A stretch of DNA of 64,000 bases from Verrucomicrobiota bacterium (lineage in GTDB: Bacteria; Verrucomicrobiota; Verrucomicrobiia; Verrucomicrobiales; DEV007). Position numbers and translations under genes: made by a program. The first letter of the stretch is position 1. Each line of letters starts with the position of its first letter. A model generated the notes under the pieces. The model was not told where the DNA came from. It worked only from the letters and a program-made list of their open reading frames with translations, and did no database searches. Below are positions 8,130 to 16,775 of this stretch, piece by piece. The stretch is taken from assembly GCA_018970725.1 (NCBI GenBank), contig JAGWVU010000026.1:1-64000 (forward strand), read 5' to 3'.

Positions 8130-10406
8130 TCAGGGCGCGAGAGTGAGGGCTTCCCATCGGTCCGCGAAGCCCGGAAGCTCGTGAAGCTTTCGCGAGAGAT
8201 CCTTGGCGTAGGCTTGATCATCGCTGAGCCAGGCGAAAAAGGCGGCGCGCTCCAGCAGGTCGGGTCCGGCGCTGGTGAGGAAGGTTGCCTTCGCGATCTG
8301 GAGGATTCCGGCGGAGGAGATGGCGTCGAGGGCGATCGGAGTGGGGCCGAAGCCCAAGTCCACAAGAAGTTTGTCCGCGGTTGCGGAGACGATGCGGGCG
8401 GCGAAAGGAGGCCCGCTGGTGCGGAGGATCGAGCCGGAGTAGGCGGCCTCGCCGACCAGGGAAACGAAGTCGGAGACAAACTGTCCGGCGCGGGTGCAAG
8501 CCTCGCCGGCGAGGCGGGTTCGTTCGCGTCCCCAATCGGAGGTGGGCTTGGCCCCGGCCCAGGCTGCGGCTGCGGCGGCGAAGTCGCGGGACTTGGCGAA
8601 GCCCGCCGCCTTGGCGGAAGTCTCCCGGAGCAGGTCATTGTCCTTGGCCTTGGCCTGCTCGAGCCCCTTGATCTGCACCTGGACCAAGGCGGCTCCGAGC
8701 CGGGTGATCTGCCCTTGGGCGAATTGGCGGGCGGACTCGCTCCGCAGTTTGGCGAACAACCCGGTCCAGGCGTCGAGCGCCAGCTGGAGGGAAGCGGGGT
8801 CGTCCTTGGCCGGTTCCCCCGGTGGTTTGGCGAGGAGACGGGCGTCCGCGAGAGCGGATTGGCAGGCTCCTTGGTAGAGGCCTTTCCAAGCTTCCCCGGG
8901 TGGAAACTTCGCCTCGCGGTAGCGTTCGAGAAAAGTCGCCGCCGCCGGGTAATCCCCGGCGAACAGGGCGCGGAAACCGAGGGGAAGGGCGGCGAGGGAA
9001 TCATCGGCCGGGGCGGTTCCCTTTTCCACCGTCTCGAACCACGCGGCGAGGTCGGGGGCAGCCTTTTTTGCATGGGCGGTGGCCAAGGCGCTCAGGCGCT
9101 GGGACTCCGGGGCCTTTCCCTTGAGGGCTGCCTCGATGGACAGGTGGAAAGCGGCCCACGCCCGGAGATCGGCGCGGAGCTTGTCGTCCTGCTCCGCTTG
9201 GGCGAAGAGGTCCAAAGCCGCGGTGGTGTGGCCCTCCGCATACCGTTTGCGGGCGATTTCCACGGAGCGCAGACGGGCGGTTTCATCCGCGGACACGATC
9301 AGTTCGGTGCCGCCGCTCTGGAGGAGGGGGGGAGGATTTGAGCCGCTCTTGGCGGCGTCTCCCTTGGGCTTGAACATTTGCGCGGCCAACGCGAGAAGGA
9401 GCAGCCCGGCGAGCGCGCCGGAAGCGGCCTGGATCCAGACCGGGCGGTTTCCGGGGCGCCCCGGGGCCACGAAATTCGGGTCGGCGGCGGCCCGGGCCTC
9501 CTCGATCGCGCGGATCAGGTCCGGGTAGTTGCTGAAACGATCCTTGGGATCGAAGGCCATCATCCGGTTGACGAGGGCGATGGTGCGACCGCGGAGGCGG
9601 GGTGCGGCGGCGCGGAGGTTGGCCGGTTGGGACTTGATTTTCAGGATTTCCGCCGTCGAGACGGTGTCGACCGAGTGGGGCGGTTGACCGGCGAGCAGGT
9701 GGAAGAGGGTGGCACCCAGGCTGTAGATATCCCCGCGGAGATCATCCGGGAGCCCCTGCAATTTCTCCGGCGGGACGTAATGAGGCGTGGCCCAGACGTC
9801 CCCCATGACCTCCTCGGTGCCGAGGATCAGGGCCAAACCGAAATCGACCAGTTTGGCGGTCCCGCTCCGATCGAAGAGAATGTTCCCGGGTTTGATATCG
9901 CGGTGGATCAGGCCGATTTTGGCGGCGGCGGCAAGGCCGAGGGCGATCTCGTGGATAAGCCGGAGGGCGACGGCCTCGGGGAGCGGTCCGTTGGCCAGTT
10001 TGGCATCCAGATTTTCACTCTGGAGCAATTCCATGGCGATGTAGAAGTAACCTTGGTCCCGGCCGACGGAGAAAATCTGGACGACGTTGGCGTGGTTGAT
10101 CGAGGCGGTGAGGCGTGCCTCTTTTTCGAATTGATCGCTCAGCTCGGGTTGGTCGCCGAAATGGGAGTGGAGGACCTTGAGGGCGACTTCGCGTCCGAGA
10201 GTGCTGTCATGGGCCCGGAAGACCCGGCTCATCCCGCCCTCGCCAATTTCGGCGAGGATGGTAAACTTGCCGAAGTTGATCCGAACCCGGACCGGTTGGC
10301 CGCAGTGAGGGCAGGAGATTCTCTCAAACGGTCTTACGGCGCTGACATCGATGACTCCAGCGCATTCCGGACAGGTGTTCAACAACGGTGCGGAAGAATT
10401 GGGCAT
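8130..10406 (-). CDS. Membrane-anchored Ser/Thr protein kinase with zinc ribbon
   Basis: 758-aa Hanks-type kinase. An N-terminal zinc ribbon uses C12, C15, C32 and C35. The kinase domain spans about 46-310: glycine loop GEGGMSRV (55-62), ATP lysine K77, catalytic HRDIKPGN (168-175) and DFG (188-190), so all key residues are intact. One membrane segment lies at about 325-344, followed by a roughly 410-residue helical, alanine-rich region that would face the periplasm and may bind ligand or partner. It is the first gene of a minus-strand run with the ClpX-like ATPase and the pseudocyclase, which suggests a signalling unit (inference). Such kinases are common in Planctomycetes and Verrucomicrobia. 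Confidence 0.9.
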   Translation of the reverse strand: MPNSSAPLLNTCPECAGVIDVSAVRPFERISCPHCGQPVRVRINFGKFTILAEIGEGGMSRVFRAHDSTLGREVALKVLHSHFGDQPELSDQFEKEARLTASINHANVVQIFSVGRDQGYFYIAMELLQSENLDAKLANGPLPEAVALRLIHEIALGLAAAAKIGLIHRDIKPGNILFDRSGTAKLVDFGLALILGTEEVMGDVWATPHYVPPEKLQGLPDDLRGDIYSLGATLFHLLAGQPPHSVDTVSTAEILKIKSQPANLRAAAPRLRGRTIALVNRMMAFDPKDRFSNYPDLIRAIEEARAAADPNFVAPGRPGNRPVWIQAASGALAGLLLLALAAQMFKPKGDAAKSGSNPPPLLQSGGTELIVSADETARLRSVEIARKRYAEGHTTAALDLFAQAEQDDKLRADLRAWAAFHLSIEAALKGKAPESQRLSALATAHAKKAAPDLAAWFETVEKGTAPADDSLAALPLGFRALFAGDYPAAATFLERYREAKFPPGEAWKGLYQGACQSALADARLLAKPPGEPAKDDPASLQLALDAWTGLFAKLRSESARQFAQGQITRLGAALVQVQIKGLEQAKAKDNDLLRETSAKAAGFAKSRDFAAAAAAWAGAKPTSDWGRERTRLAGEACTRAGQFVSDFVSLVGEAAYSGSILRTSGPPFAARIVSATADKLLVDLGFGPTPIALDAISSAGILQIAKATFLTSAGPDLLERAAFFAWLSDDQAYAKDLSRKLHELPGFADRWEALTLAP

Positions 10407-10427
10407 GGATACCAGCGGACTCAGGGA

Positions 10428-11375
10428 ATGAACGGGAATTTAGACCGAGAAACAATCACGCTGCAAGTGGAACACGGTGAGAGTTCCGGGGAACGGTTGG
10501 ACCTCTTTCTGGTGGCCCGGCTGCCCGGCTTTTCCCGATCCCGTTTGCAGGCTCTGGCCAAGGAAGGGCGTGTCCTCGTGAACGGGCATCCGGCGGCACC
10601 AAAGCGGGCCGTGGTCGTGGGGGACCGGATTGAGATCCTGACCGGACCGCCCGATTCCGCGGCGCTGAGCGGTGAGGTGATGGCGCTGGAGATTCTCTTC
10701 GAGGATGAGCATCTTCTCGTTTTGAACAAGGCGGAGGGGCTTTGTGTTCATCCGGGGGCGGGAAATTCCACCGGAACCTTGGTGCAGGGGTTGCTCGAAC
10801 ATTGCGGCGGACGCCTCTCGGGCCTCGGAGATCCGGAGCGGCCCGGGATCGTTCATCGCCTCGACAAGGATACCAGCGGGTGCCTCGCGGTGGCGAAAAC
10901 CGATCCGGCCCACCTCGCCTTGGTGGAGGCTTTTGCTTCCCGTGAGACTCGCAAGGAGTATCTCTGTGTGGTCACGGGGACGGTGCGCGGGGACTCCGGC
11001 CGGATGGAGAACCGGATCGGACGCAATCCGGGAAACCGCCAGAAGATGGCGATCGTGCCCGGGCCGCAGGGGAAGGTTGCCTTGACGGATTGGGAGGTGT
11101 TGGCGCGGGAAGGTGGTGCGTCCCTGGTGAAGTGCCGGATCCATACCGGAAGGACGCACCAGATCCGGGTGCACATGGCCTACGGGTTGGGGCATGCGAT
11201 TCTCGGCGATCCGATCTACGGAAAGGGGACGCTGCAGCGGGACGGGGTGACCCGGCTGATGTTGCACGCGTGGCGGCTCGGACTGAATCACCCGGTGACC
11301 GGTGAACCGCTCGGCTTCGAGGCCCCGGTGCCTCCGGAATTCGGGCGCTTCGGCTGGAGCAAGGATTCAAGGTAG
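10428..11375 (+). CDS. RluD-family 23S rRNA pseudouridine synthase
   Basis: 315-aa RluA/RluD-type enzyme that isomerises uridines in 23S rRNA. An S4 RNA-binding domain comes first (ERLDLFLVARLPGFSRSRLQ...GRVLVNG, about 18-60); the catalytic motif HRLDKDTSG with its nucleophilic Asp is at about 142-150, and the C-terminal GRTHQIRVH block is present. Length matches RluD. The ATG at 10428 lies 21 bases from the divergent kinase start, so the two share a very short intergenic region. Its last 88 bases overlap the convergent squalene/phytoene synthase gene. Which uridine is modified (RluC or RluD type) cannot be read from the sequence. Confidence 0.92.
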   Translation: MNGNLDRETITLQVEHGESSGERLDLFLVARLPGFSRSRLQALAKEGRVLVNGHPAAPKRAVVVGDRIEILTGPPDSAALSGEVMALEILFEDEHLLVLNKAEGLCVHPGAGNSTGTLVQGLLEHCGGRLSGLGDPERPGIVHRLDKDTSGCLAVAKTDPAHLALVEAFASRETRKEYLCVVTGTVRGDSGRMENRIGRNPGNRQKMAIVPGPQGKVALTDWEVLAREGGASLVKCRIHTGRTHQIRVHMAYGLGHAILGDPIYGKGTLQRDGVTRLMLHAWRLGLNHPVTGEPLGFEAPVPPEFGRFGWSKDSR

Positions 11376-12313
11376 GGGGACAGCGGGCGTTGTAGCGCGA
11401 TGCGCCAGGCCGCCGCGCGAACGATGGCGGTGGCTTCCTTCCGGGCAATCTTGACGCGCCCCGGGGACGCTGCGGCGGCGCTCGACCGCAGCTCGCGGAT
11501 CGTGGCGGCGCCCAGCAGGGCGGGCAGGGCGGTGGCGAGGCGGAGGCGCCGGCTCCGGAGGGCCGTGGCGTAGCGAATTCCCTCGCGCAGACCGTGCCCG
11601 GCGCGGTCCAACCAATCCTCCGGGCGGTCCCCTGCCGGGAGATAGCCGCGCCCGTGGGGAAGATCCTCGGGAAGATCCCGGACGATGTTGATCCACTGCA
11701 GGGCCTGTCCGAAGCGGGTGCCCAAGGCCATCATGAGGGGCAGCGGGAGGTCGGCGAACGAGCGGTCCGACAGGGCGGCGATCCGGGTCCAGAAGCGTCC
11801 GACGGATCCGGCAACCTCATCCGCGTAGAGGATCAGGGCGTCGCGGGAGGGGAGGTGCCGCGGATCATCGGGGGTGGCGTCCCCGAAAAAATCGAGGTCG
11901 AGCAACTGCCCCCGGGTGATGGCATCGAGGACTTCGGCGAGGGCGGGGCGGACCGGGGAATGGGAGGCGCGGAGCGCGGTGAGGCAATCCGGGGCCCGGG
12001 CCACCAGCGTGCGTTCTCCCGGGTGCACGAGGTCGGGGAGGAGGAAAGCCAGGTCCGGGAGCGGGGCGTCGTGGAGGAACGCGGCGCGCAATTCCCGGAG
12101 GGCGCGGCGGCGATCGGCCAGGGGAGCCTGCGGGGCGTCCGCCACGGTATCCGAGAGACGGGCCAGGAGATAGCCCAATCCGCAGGCAGGTCGCATTGCC
12201 GGTGGCAGAAGACGGAGCGAGATGTAGAATGAGCGGGAGACATCGCGCAAGGTGGATCTGCCCAAATCCGATTGAAAACCGATAGCCTGCCCGGGAGTTG
12301 ACGAGAGATTCAC
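11288..12313 (-). CDS. Squalene/phytoene synthase family protein
   Basis: 341-aa head-to-head prenyl synthase, joining two farnesyl- or geranylgeranyl-diphosphate units for hopanoids or carotenoids. Both Asp-rich motifs are present: DTVAD at about 54-58 and RDLPED at about 219-224 within WINIVRDLPEDLPHGRGYLP, along with YADEVAGSVGRFW. This pattern looks closer to squalene synthase than to phytoene synthase, but product is uncertain. The start is GTG at 12313. The C-terminal tail of about 30 residues (proline/serine/glycine-rich) is encoded antisense to the RluD-type gene; the family normally ends before it, so the original stop may have been lost. hemW diverges from it. Confidence 0.85.
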   Translation of the reverse strand: MNLSSTPGQAIGFQSDLGRSTLRDVSRSFYISLRLLPPAMRPACGLGYLLARLSDTVADAPQAPLADRRRALRELRAAFLHDAPLPDLAFLLPDLVHPGERTLVARAPDCLTALRASHSPVRPALAEVLDAITRGQLLDLDFFGDATPDDPRHLPSRDALILYADEVAGSVGRFWTRIAALSDRSFADLPLPLMMALGTRFGQALQWINIVRDLPEDLPHGRGYLPAGDRPEDWLDRAGHGLREGIRYATALRSRRLRLATALPALLGAATIRELRSSAAAASPGRVKIARKEATAIVRAAAWRIALQRPLSPYLESLLQPKRPNSGGTGASKPSGSPVTG

Positions 12314-12330
12314 AACGAAAAGAACTGACC

Positions 12331-13440
12331 GTGAGTGGAACGAGGACGAGGGTCCGACATGTTTACGTCCATGTCCCGTTTTGTCACCGGATCTGTCCGT
12401 ATTGCGGTTTTTACAAGCATCAACCCGGCAAGACTTCCTACGAGACGTTCGCCGGAGCCTTGACGAACGAGTTGCGTTTTGCGCTCCGGGATTGCGAGGT
12501 GGTTCCGCGAACCCTCTATTTCGGTGGAGGAACTCCCTCCATTCTTCCGGGGAACGTTTGGCGCGGGTTGGTGGAAGGAATGGGCCGGGAAGTGGATTTG
12601 TCCGGTCTTGAGGAGTGGAATCTGGAGGCGAATCCGCGGACCTTCGACGAGGCCAAGGCGGCGGTCTGGGTGGAGACGGGGGTGACCCGCGTGAGCCTTG
12701 GCGTCCAAGCCTTCGATGAAGGGTCGCTCCAGGTGCTCGGCCGGGATCATGGGCCGGAGGACGTGGCCGAAGCGGTGAACGCCTTGCGCCGGGCCGGCAT
12801 CCGGGAAGTGAACATCGATCTCATGTTCTCCGTGCCCGGCCAACGGCTGGCGGATTGGGAGCGGTCCCTGCACGCGGCGCTGGATCTGGCACCCGATCAC
12901 CTTTCCACTTACAACCTCACTTACGAGGAGGACACGGAGTTCCTCCAGCGTTACGAATCGGGCGAGTGGACCGCCGACGCGGACCGGGACGCGGAGTTCT
13001 TCCTCCTCGCGGACCGGTTGTTGGGTGAGGCGGGTTGGGTCCATTACGAAGTCTCGAACTTCGCGCGGCCGGGGCATGAGAGCGTGCACAACCGGGCTTA
13101 CTGGGCCGGAGCGGATTATCTCGGGTTGGGACCGAGCGCGGTCTCCACCATCGGCGGGGCGCGCTGGCGCAATCTTCCTGACACGGTGCGCTGGGTGGGA
13201 CAAATCCAAGGGGTGGGGCACGCGCGGTTGGATGGGGAGAGCCTCAGTGAGATCCAGTTGGGCATGGAACGCATGGCGCTCCTCCTGAGGACGAGCGAGG
13301 GCGTCCCCCGGTCCTGGGTGGAGGAGGATCTCGCGGAAAACCTCATCGGCGAAGGGTTGGCGGAATGGCGCGACGCGAGCTTCGTTTTGACCACGGGGGG
13401 CATGATGGTCGCGGACGAGATCGCTGCGTATCTCTGTTGA
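12331..13440 (+). CDS. hemW: HemW-type radical SAM heme chaperone
   Basis: 369 aa from GTG 12331. HemW binds heme and delivers it to target proteins; it was long annotated as oxygen-independent coproporphyrinogen oxidase. The radical SAM motif appears as CHRICPYCGF after YVHVPF, then GGGTPS, and the HemW-typical NIDLMF..PGQ, YNLTYEEDTEF and LGLGPSAVS blocks. The C-terminal HemW domain follows. The start is uncertain: a TTG at 12298 is in the same frame but would overlap the divergent synthase start, and neither codon has a clear ribosome site. GTG 12331 leaves a 17-base gap between the divergent genes. Confidence 0.9.
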   Translation: MSGTRTRVRHVYVHVPFCHRICPYCGFYKHQPGKTSYETFAGALTNELRFALRDCEVVPRTLYFGGGTPSILPGNVWRGLVEGMGREVDLSGLEEWNLEANPRTFDEAKAAVWVETGVTRVSLGVQAFDEGSLQVLGRDHGPEDVAEAVNALRRAGIREVNIDLMFSVPGQRLADWERSLHAALDLAPDHLSTYNLTYEEDTEFLQRYESGEWTADADRDAEFFLLADRLLGEAGWVHYEVSNFARPGHESVHNRAYWAGADYLGLGPSAVSTIGGARWRNLPDTVRWVGQIQGVGHARLDGESLSEIQLGMERMALLLRTSEGVPRSWVEEDLAENLIGEGLAEWRDASFVLTTGGMMVADEIAAYLC

Positions 13441-13553
13441 TCCAGGGCAAGGCTCGGGGAAGGCGCGGAGAGTGGCGGGGTTGACAGGGGAAGGGCCCGG
13501 GTCGAGGTTACCGATGTCTCCGGAGAAGGGGTGGGGATGGGGCGCTCTGACTT

Positions 13554-14717
13554 ATGGCGGAACGTTTTCCCAGACGAGTGTTCATCAGCTACAGTCGGCG
13601 GGACCGGGACTGGTTGGACCGGGTTATGGCCCACCTGGCTCCCCTGCGGCATGAAAATCTGATCGAGGCATGGATCGATTCCGGAAAGATCGATTACGGC
13701 GACCGGTTCAACGAGGAGATTGCCCGTGCGATTGACACGAGCCGGGCCGCGCTCCTGCTGGTGAGTCCGAATTTCCAAAACTCGAGATTCATCGTGGATC
13801 ATGAATTGCCTCGTTTGTTGGGGCATGCGGATGCCGGGGACCTGAAGTTATATTGGCTGTTGGTGAGCGATTGCCTCCTCGCCGACAGTCTTGCCGGGGT
13901 CTACCAATGTGCCAATGATGCGGGTCAGGCGTTGGAGGCCCTCACCGCGGCGGAAGTCAACGGGGTTCTGGCGCGTCTCAGTCGGGATGTGGCGCATGCC
14001 GCTTGCGAATGGGCGCAAACAGGAGCGGAGGTGAGGGAGGAGAGTGAGGGCCTGGTCCCCGGCAAGTTCACCAATTCGCTGGCTATGCCTTTCGCGCCGG
14101 TGCCGGGGACCCGGGTGCTGTTCAGCAAGTGGCTCACCCGGGTTCAGGATTACGCCCTGTTTGCGGCGGAATGCTCCGCGGCGCGGTGGAAGTGGAAAAA
14201 GGCCGCGCTGAAGCAAGGGCGGGATCATCCCGTGGTGCGGGTGACATGGCAGGAGGCGGCCGCGTTTTGCGCGTGGTTATCCCAACGGGAGGGGGTGCGC
14301 TATCGTCTTCCCTGTGACGCCGAGTGGACCTTGGCCGTGGGCGGAGGGGACGGGACGGAACCCGCTTATCCATGGGGCAGCGAGTGGCCGCCGCCACCGG
14401 GCTCGGGCAATTATGCGGGGGACGAAGCCAAGGGAATGGGCGTCTTGCGCATCGGAGGGTATCGCGACGGGCATCCCTTCACCGCTCCTGTGGGAAGCTA
14501 TGCGCCGAATCGATTCGGCCTCTACGATCTGGGGGGCAATGTCTGGGAATGGTGTGCGGACGCCTGCGGCCCGGCGTCGAGTCGCCGCATGGTGAGGGGC
14601 GCTTCCTGGCGCGACAGCCAGCCCCGAGAATTGGCGGGCGCTGCCAGGGTCATGAGGAATCCCGCACGCGGGTATGACGACACCGGATTCCGTTGTGTGT
14701 TGGAATGGGCGGGCTGA
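13554..14717 (+). CDS. TIR domain-SUMF1 (FGE-like) fusion protein
   Basis: 387 aa. Residues 1-100 form a TIR domain: RVFISYSRRDRDWLDRV, then SRAALLLVSPNFQNS, then a DHELP motif holding the glutamate expected for NAD+ cleavage. Residues about 175-387 form a SUMF1/FGE-like domain: FTNSLAMPFAPVPGT, RYRLPCDAEW, YPWGSEWPPPPGSGNY, GLYDLGGNVWEWC, MVRGASW. The paired catalytic cysteines of true formylglycine-generating enzymes (usually just after RGGSW) are absent, so this is a binding fold rather than a sulfatase maturase. No signal peptide; likely cytoplasmic. A defence or signalling role is inference from TIR families; neighbours are housekeeping genes. Confidence 0.88.
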   Translation: MAERFPRRVFISYSRRDRDWLDRVMAHLAPLRHENLIEAWIDSGKIDYGDRFNEEIARAIDTSRAALLLVSPNFQNSRFIVDHELPRLLGHADAGDLKLYWLLVSDCLLADSLAGVYQCANDAGQALEALTAAEVNGVLARLSRDVAHAACEWAQTGAEVREESEGLVPGKFTNSLAMPFAPVPGTRVLFSKWLTRVQDYALFAAECSAARWKWKKAALKQGRDHPVVRVTWQEAAAFCAWLSQREGVRYRLPCDAEWTLAVGGGDGTEPAYPWGSEWPPPPGSGNYAGDEAKGMGVLRIGGYRDGHPFTAPVGSYAPNRFGLYDLGGNVWEWCADACGPASSRRMVRGASWRDSQPRELAGAARVMRNPARGYDDTGFRCVLEWAG

Positions 14718-14734
14718 GAGGGGTTGAGGGGCCA

Positions 14735-15154
14735 TCACTGACCGATCACGCTGACGGCGATTTCGCGGGTATGGGGAGCCTTGCGGTGTTCGAAGAGAAA
14801 AATTCCCTGCCAGGTGCCCAGCGCGAGATCGCCGTCAAGGATGGGAACGGTGAGGGAACAACCGGTGAGGACCATGCGGATGTGTGAGGGCATGTCGTCC
14901 GGTCCCTCACAAGTGTGCACGAACCATGGCGCGTTCTCTGGCACGAGGCGATCGAAGAATCCATGCAGATCCGTGCGGGCGGAGGGATCCGCGTTTTCCA
15001 TGATGATGAGGCTGGCGCTGGTATGACGGACGAAGATCGTGGCCTGACCGGTCTTCACGGCGCTGTCCCGCACAATGCGCTGGATCTGGCCGGTGACCTC
15101 GTAGGTGCGCTTGCCGGAGGTGGGGACGAGGAAACGGTCCGCGTGTGCCTTCAT
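14735..15154 (-). CDS. YjbQ family protein (UPF0047)
   Basis: 139-aa member of the YjbQ/UPF0047 family, a small trimeric fold with a conserved metal site, some members of which show weak thiamin-phosphate synthase activity. Recognised from TGQIQRIV, TIFVRHTSASL, the NADPSARTDL segment, the EGPDDMPSH.R motif and the C-terminal LGTWQGIFLFEHR. Length is exactly that of the family. Its start codon overlaps the stop of the serine hydrolase gene by four bases (ATGA), so it is translationally coupled as the last gene of a four-gene run. Its biological role is not established. Confidence 0.93.
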   Translation of the reverse strand: MKAHADRFLVPTSGKRTYEVTGQIQRIVRDSAVKTGQATIFVRHTSASLIIMENADPSARTDLHGFFDRLVPENAPWFVHTCEGPDDMPSHIRMVLTGCSLTVPILDGDLALGTWQGIFLFEHRKAPHTREIAVSVIGQ

Positions 15155-16275
15155 GGCGTGTCCGGGAAAAAGGCGCGGATCAGGGAGAGGGCTTTTTCGG
15201 TGGGGAAGACGCTGCGTTCCATCTGGTTCATGACGTAGGCAAAACCGATTCCGCGCGAGGGATCCGCCAGGGCGTGACTGCCGCCGGCGCCGGGATGACC
15301 GAAGGTTCCGGGCGGGAAAGAGGGGGATTGGCTCATGAAACCGGTCGTGAACCGGGTGGGGGAAAGCAGAACCTTGTCGAACGATTCGCTGCGGAGCATT
15401 CCGGCCCAGGCGACGACCTTTTCCGGAAGAAAACGGGATCCGTTCGCCCGGCCTCCGGAGGCGAGCACGGCGTAAAAACGGGCCAAGGCCCGGGCCGAGC
15501 CGATGCCGCCAAAGCCGGCGAGGGCGAGCCGGCGCACTTCGGGTTGATTGATCTCCGAAACGGCGTGGAGACTCCGCGGGGAGGTGAAGGCCCGGGCGCT
15601 CAAGCTATCCGGTTGGCTCAGGGCGCGATAAAAGTCGTCGGAGGTGGCGTTCGGGTGGACTCGGGGGGCGAGCATCTCGGCGACGCGATGATCTTCGGCC
15701 GGGGGAAGACCGATCCAGAAATCGAGCCCGAGCGGCTGCGCGATGCGGGTTTGCCAGAGCTGGCCGAGGGGAAAGCCGAGGCAGCGGCGGACCAGTTCGT
15801 CGGTCAGGAAGCCGAAGGTGCCCGGGTGATAACCGTGACCCTCGCCCGGGAGCCACCGTGGCGCTTGGGCGTTGAGCGCGGAGACCACGGTCGCATGGTC
15901 GCGGATGGAGGTGGCTTGGTCGAGGGCGGCAAGCCCGCACTGGTGGGAGAGGAGCGAGGCCAGGGGGAATCGGGCGAGCTTGCCCTGGGCCAGCTCCGGC
16001 CAGAGGTCCCCGATGGGGCTGTCCGGGGTCAGCCCGCGTTCGTGGAGGGCGAGAAGGGTGGTGAGCGCTGCCGGTCCTTTGGTGGCGGAGAAGACGGGAA
16101 CCAGGGTCCGCTCGTCCCAAGCCGTGGTGCGTGCCCGATCCCGGAATCCGCCGTGCAACGAGAGGACCTCGGAATCCCCGACCCAAAGGGAAACGGCGGC
16201 TCCGACCTCCCCGCGGAGATCGAAGTTGCTGGCGAAGGCGGCCCGGATGGCTTCCCGAGCGTCTTCCGTCAGCAT
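15151..16275 (-). CDS. Serine hydrolase of the class C beta-lactamase / EstB type
   Basis: 374 aa of the penicillin-binding-protein-like serine hydrolase fold (esterase, DD-peptidase or beta-lactamase-like). The nucleophile motif S-x-x-K is SATK (about 63-66), the second motif tyrosine lies in GYHPGTFGF (about 150), and an H-x-G motif equivalent appears as FGHPGAGGSHAL (about 320). No signal peptide is seen, so it is probably cytoplasmic, which argues against a true beta-lactamase and for an EstB-like esterase. It overlaps the TPR gene by seven bases upstream and yjbQ by four bases downstream. Confidence 0.87.
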   Translation of the reverse strand: MLTEDAREAIRAAFASNFDLRGEVGAAVSLWVGDSEVLSLHGGFRDRARTTAWDERTLVPVFSATKGPAALTTLLALHERGLTPDSPIGDLWPELAQGKLARFPLASLLSHQCGLAALDQATSIRDHATVVSALNAQAPRWLPGEGHGYHPGTFGFLTDELVRRCLGFPLGQLWQTRIAQPLGLDFWIGLPPAEDHRVAEMLAPRVHPNATSDDFYRALSQPDSLSARAFTSPRSLHAVSEINQPEVRRLALAGFGGIGSARALARFYAVLASGGRANGSRFLPEKVVAWAGMLRSESFDKVLLSPTRFTTGFMSQSPSFPPGTFGHPGAGGSHALADPSRGIGFAYVMNQMERSVFPTEKALSLIRAFFPDTP

Positions 16276-16751
16276 CGCAAGGTATTCCAGAGAGGCACCA
16301 GATCGGGATCGTTCTCCGCGATTCCGGCCAGCCGTTCGTCGAGTTCAAACGAGCGTTCGAGCAGGGCGCAGGCCTCGTCGAAGCTGCCGAGGTAAACGGA
16401 GTAACAACTCAGGTTGTAATGAAAAAGCGGTTCCTTCTGAAGGCAATCGGGGCCGCTGCGGAGGACTTCACAGGCCTCGCGGGTCCGCCCCAGTTCATGG
16501 AGGCAGAAAGCGGCGTGAATGAAGCCGCCGGATTTGGTCGGGAGAATTTCGCAGATCCGGAAGCTCACGATGAGCGCCTCATCCCATCGCTTCTGCTTCA
16601 TCAACAGACTCGCCATCACGTGGAGGGCGTCGGGCAGGTCCCGCTGCTCTCCCTTGAGCAGGGCCAGTTCGGACCATGCCTCATCCGGCATCCCAAGCTC
16701 GAGGTAGCCTTGGGCCCGTTCAAGACAGGGAATCCGATGCGATGGGTTCAT
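16269..16751 (-). CDS. TPR protein
   Basis: 160-aa soluble protein made of tetratricopeptide-like helical repeats (ERAQGYLELGMPDEAWSEL, ALHVMASLLMKQKRWDEAL, GFIHAAFCLHELGRTREA, FHYNLSCYSVYLGSFDEA). It probably mediates protein-protein contacts; no catalytic motif is visible. Its C-terminal pattern (YNL.CY...LG......AL...F.LD......E.D.DL) recurs in the TPR protein at 34504-35073, so the two are likely paralogues. It overlaps the start of the serine hydrolase gene and lies 24 bases after the parvulin gene. Confidence 0.8.
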   Translation of the reverse strand: MNPSHRIPCLERAQGYLELGMPDEAWSELALLKGEQRDLPDALHVMASLLMKQKRWDEALIVSFRICEILPTKSGGFIHAAFCLHELGRTREACEVLRSGPDCLQKEPLFHYNLSCYSVYLGSFDEACALLERSFELDERLAGIAENDPDLVPLWNTLRC

Positions 16752-16775
16752 GGTTTCGGGGCGGGGCGGCTCATC

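Noticed and set aside
8069-9073. N-terminal extension of the ClpX-like gene into the kinase gene
   Set aside because: The extra 335 codons are proline/serine-rich antisense-type sequence within the kinase coding region; the AAA+ homology needs only the part from 8068.
13481-13511. Promoter with TTGACA before the TIR-SUMF1 gene
   Set aside because: The -35 hexamer is perfect, but no acceptable -10 lies 16-18 bases downstream, so it is not listed as a feature.
13554-14717. TIR-SUMF1 protein as the maturase for the sulfatase
   Set aside because: The two cysteines required for formylglycine formation are absent after MVRGASW.
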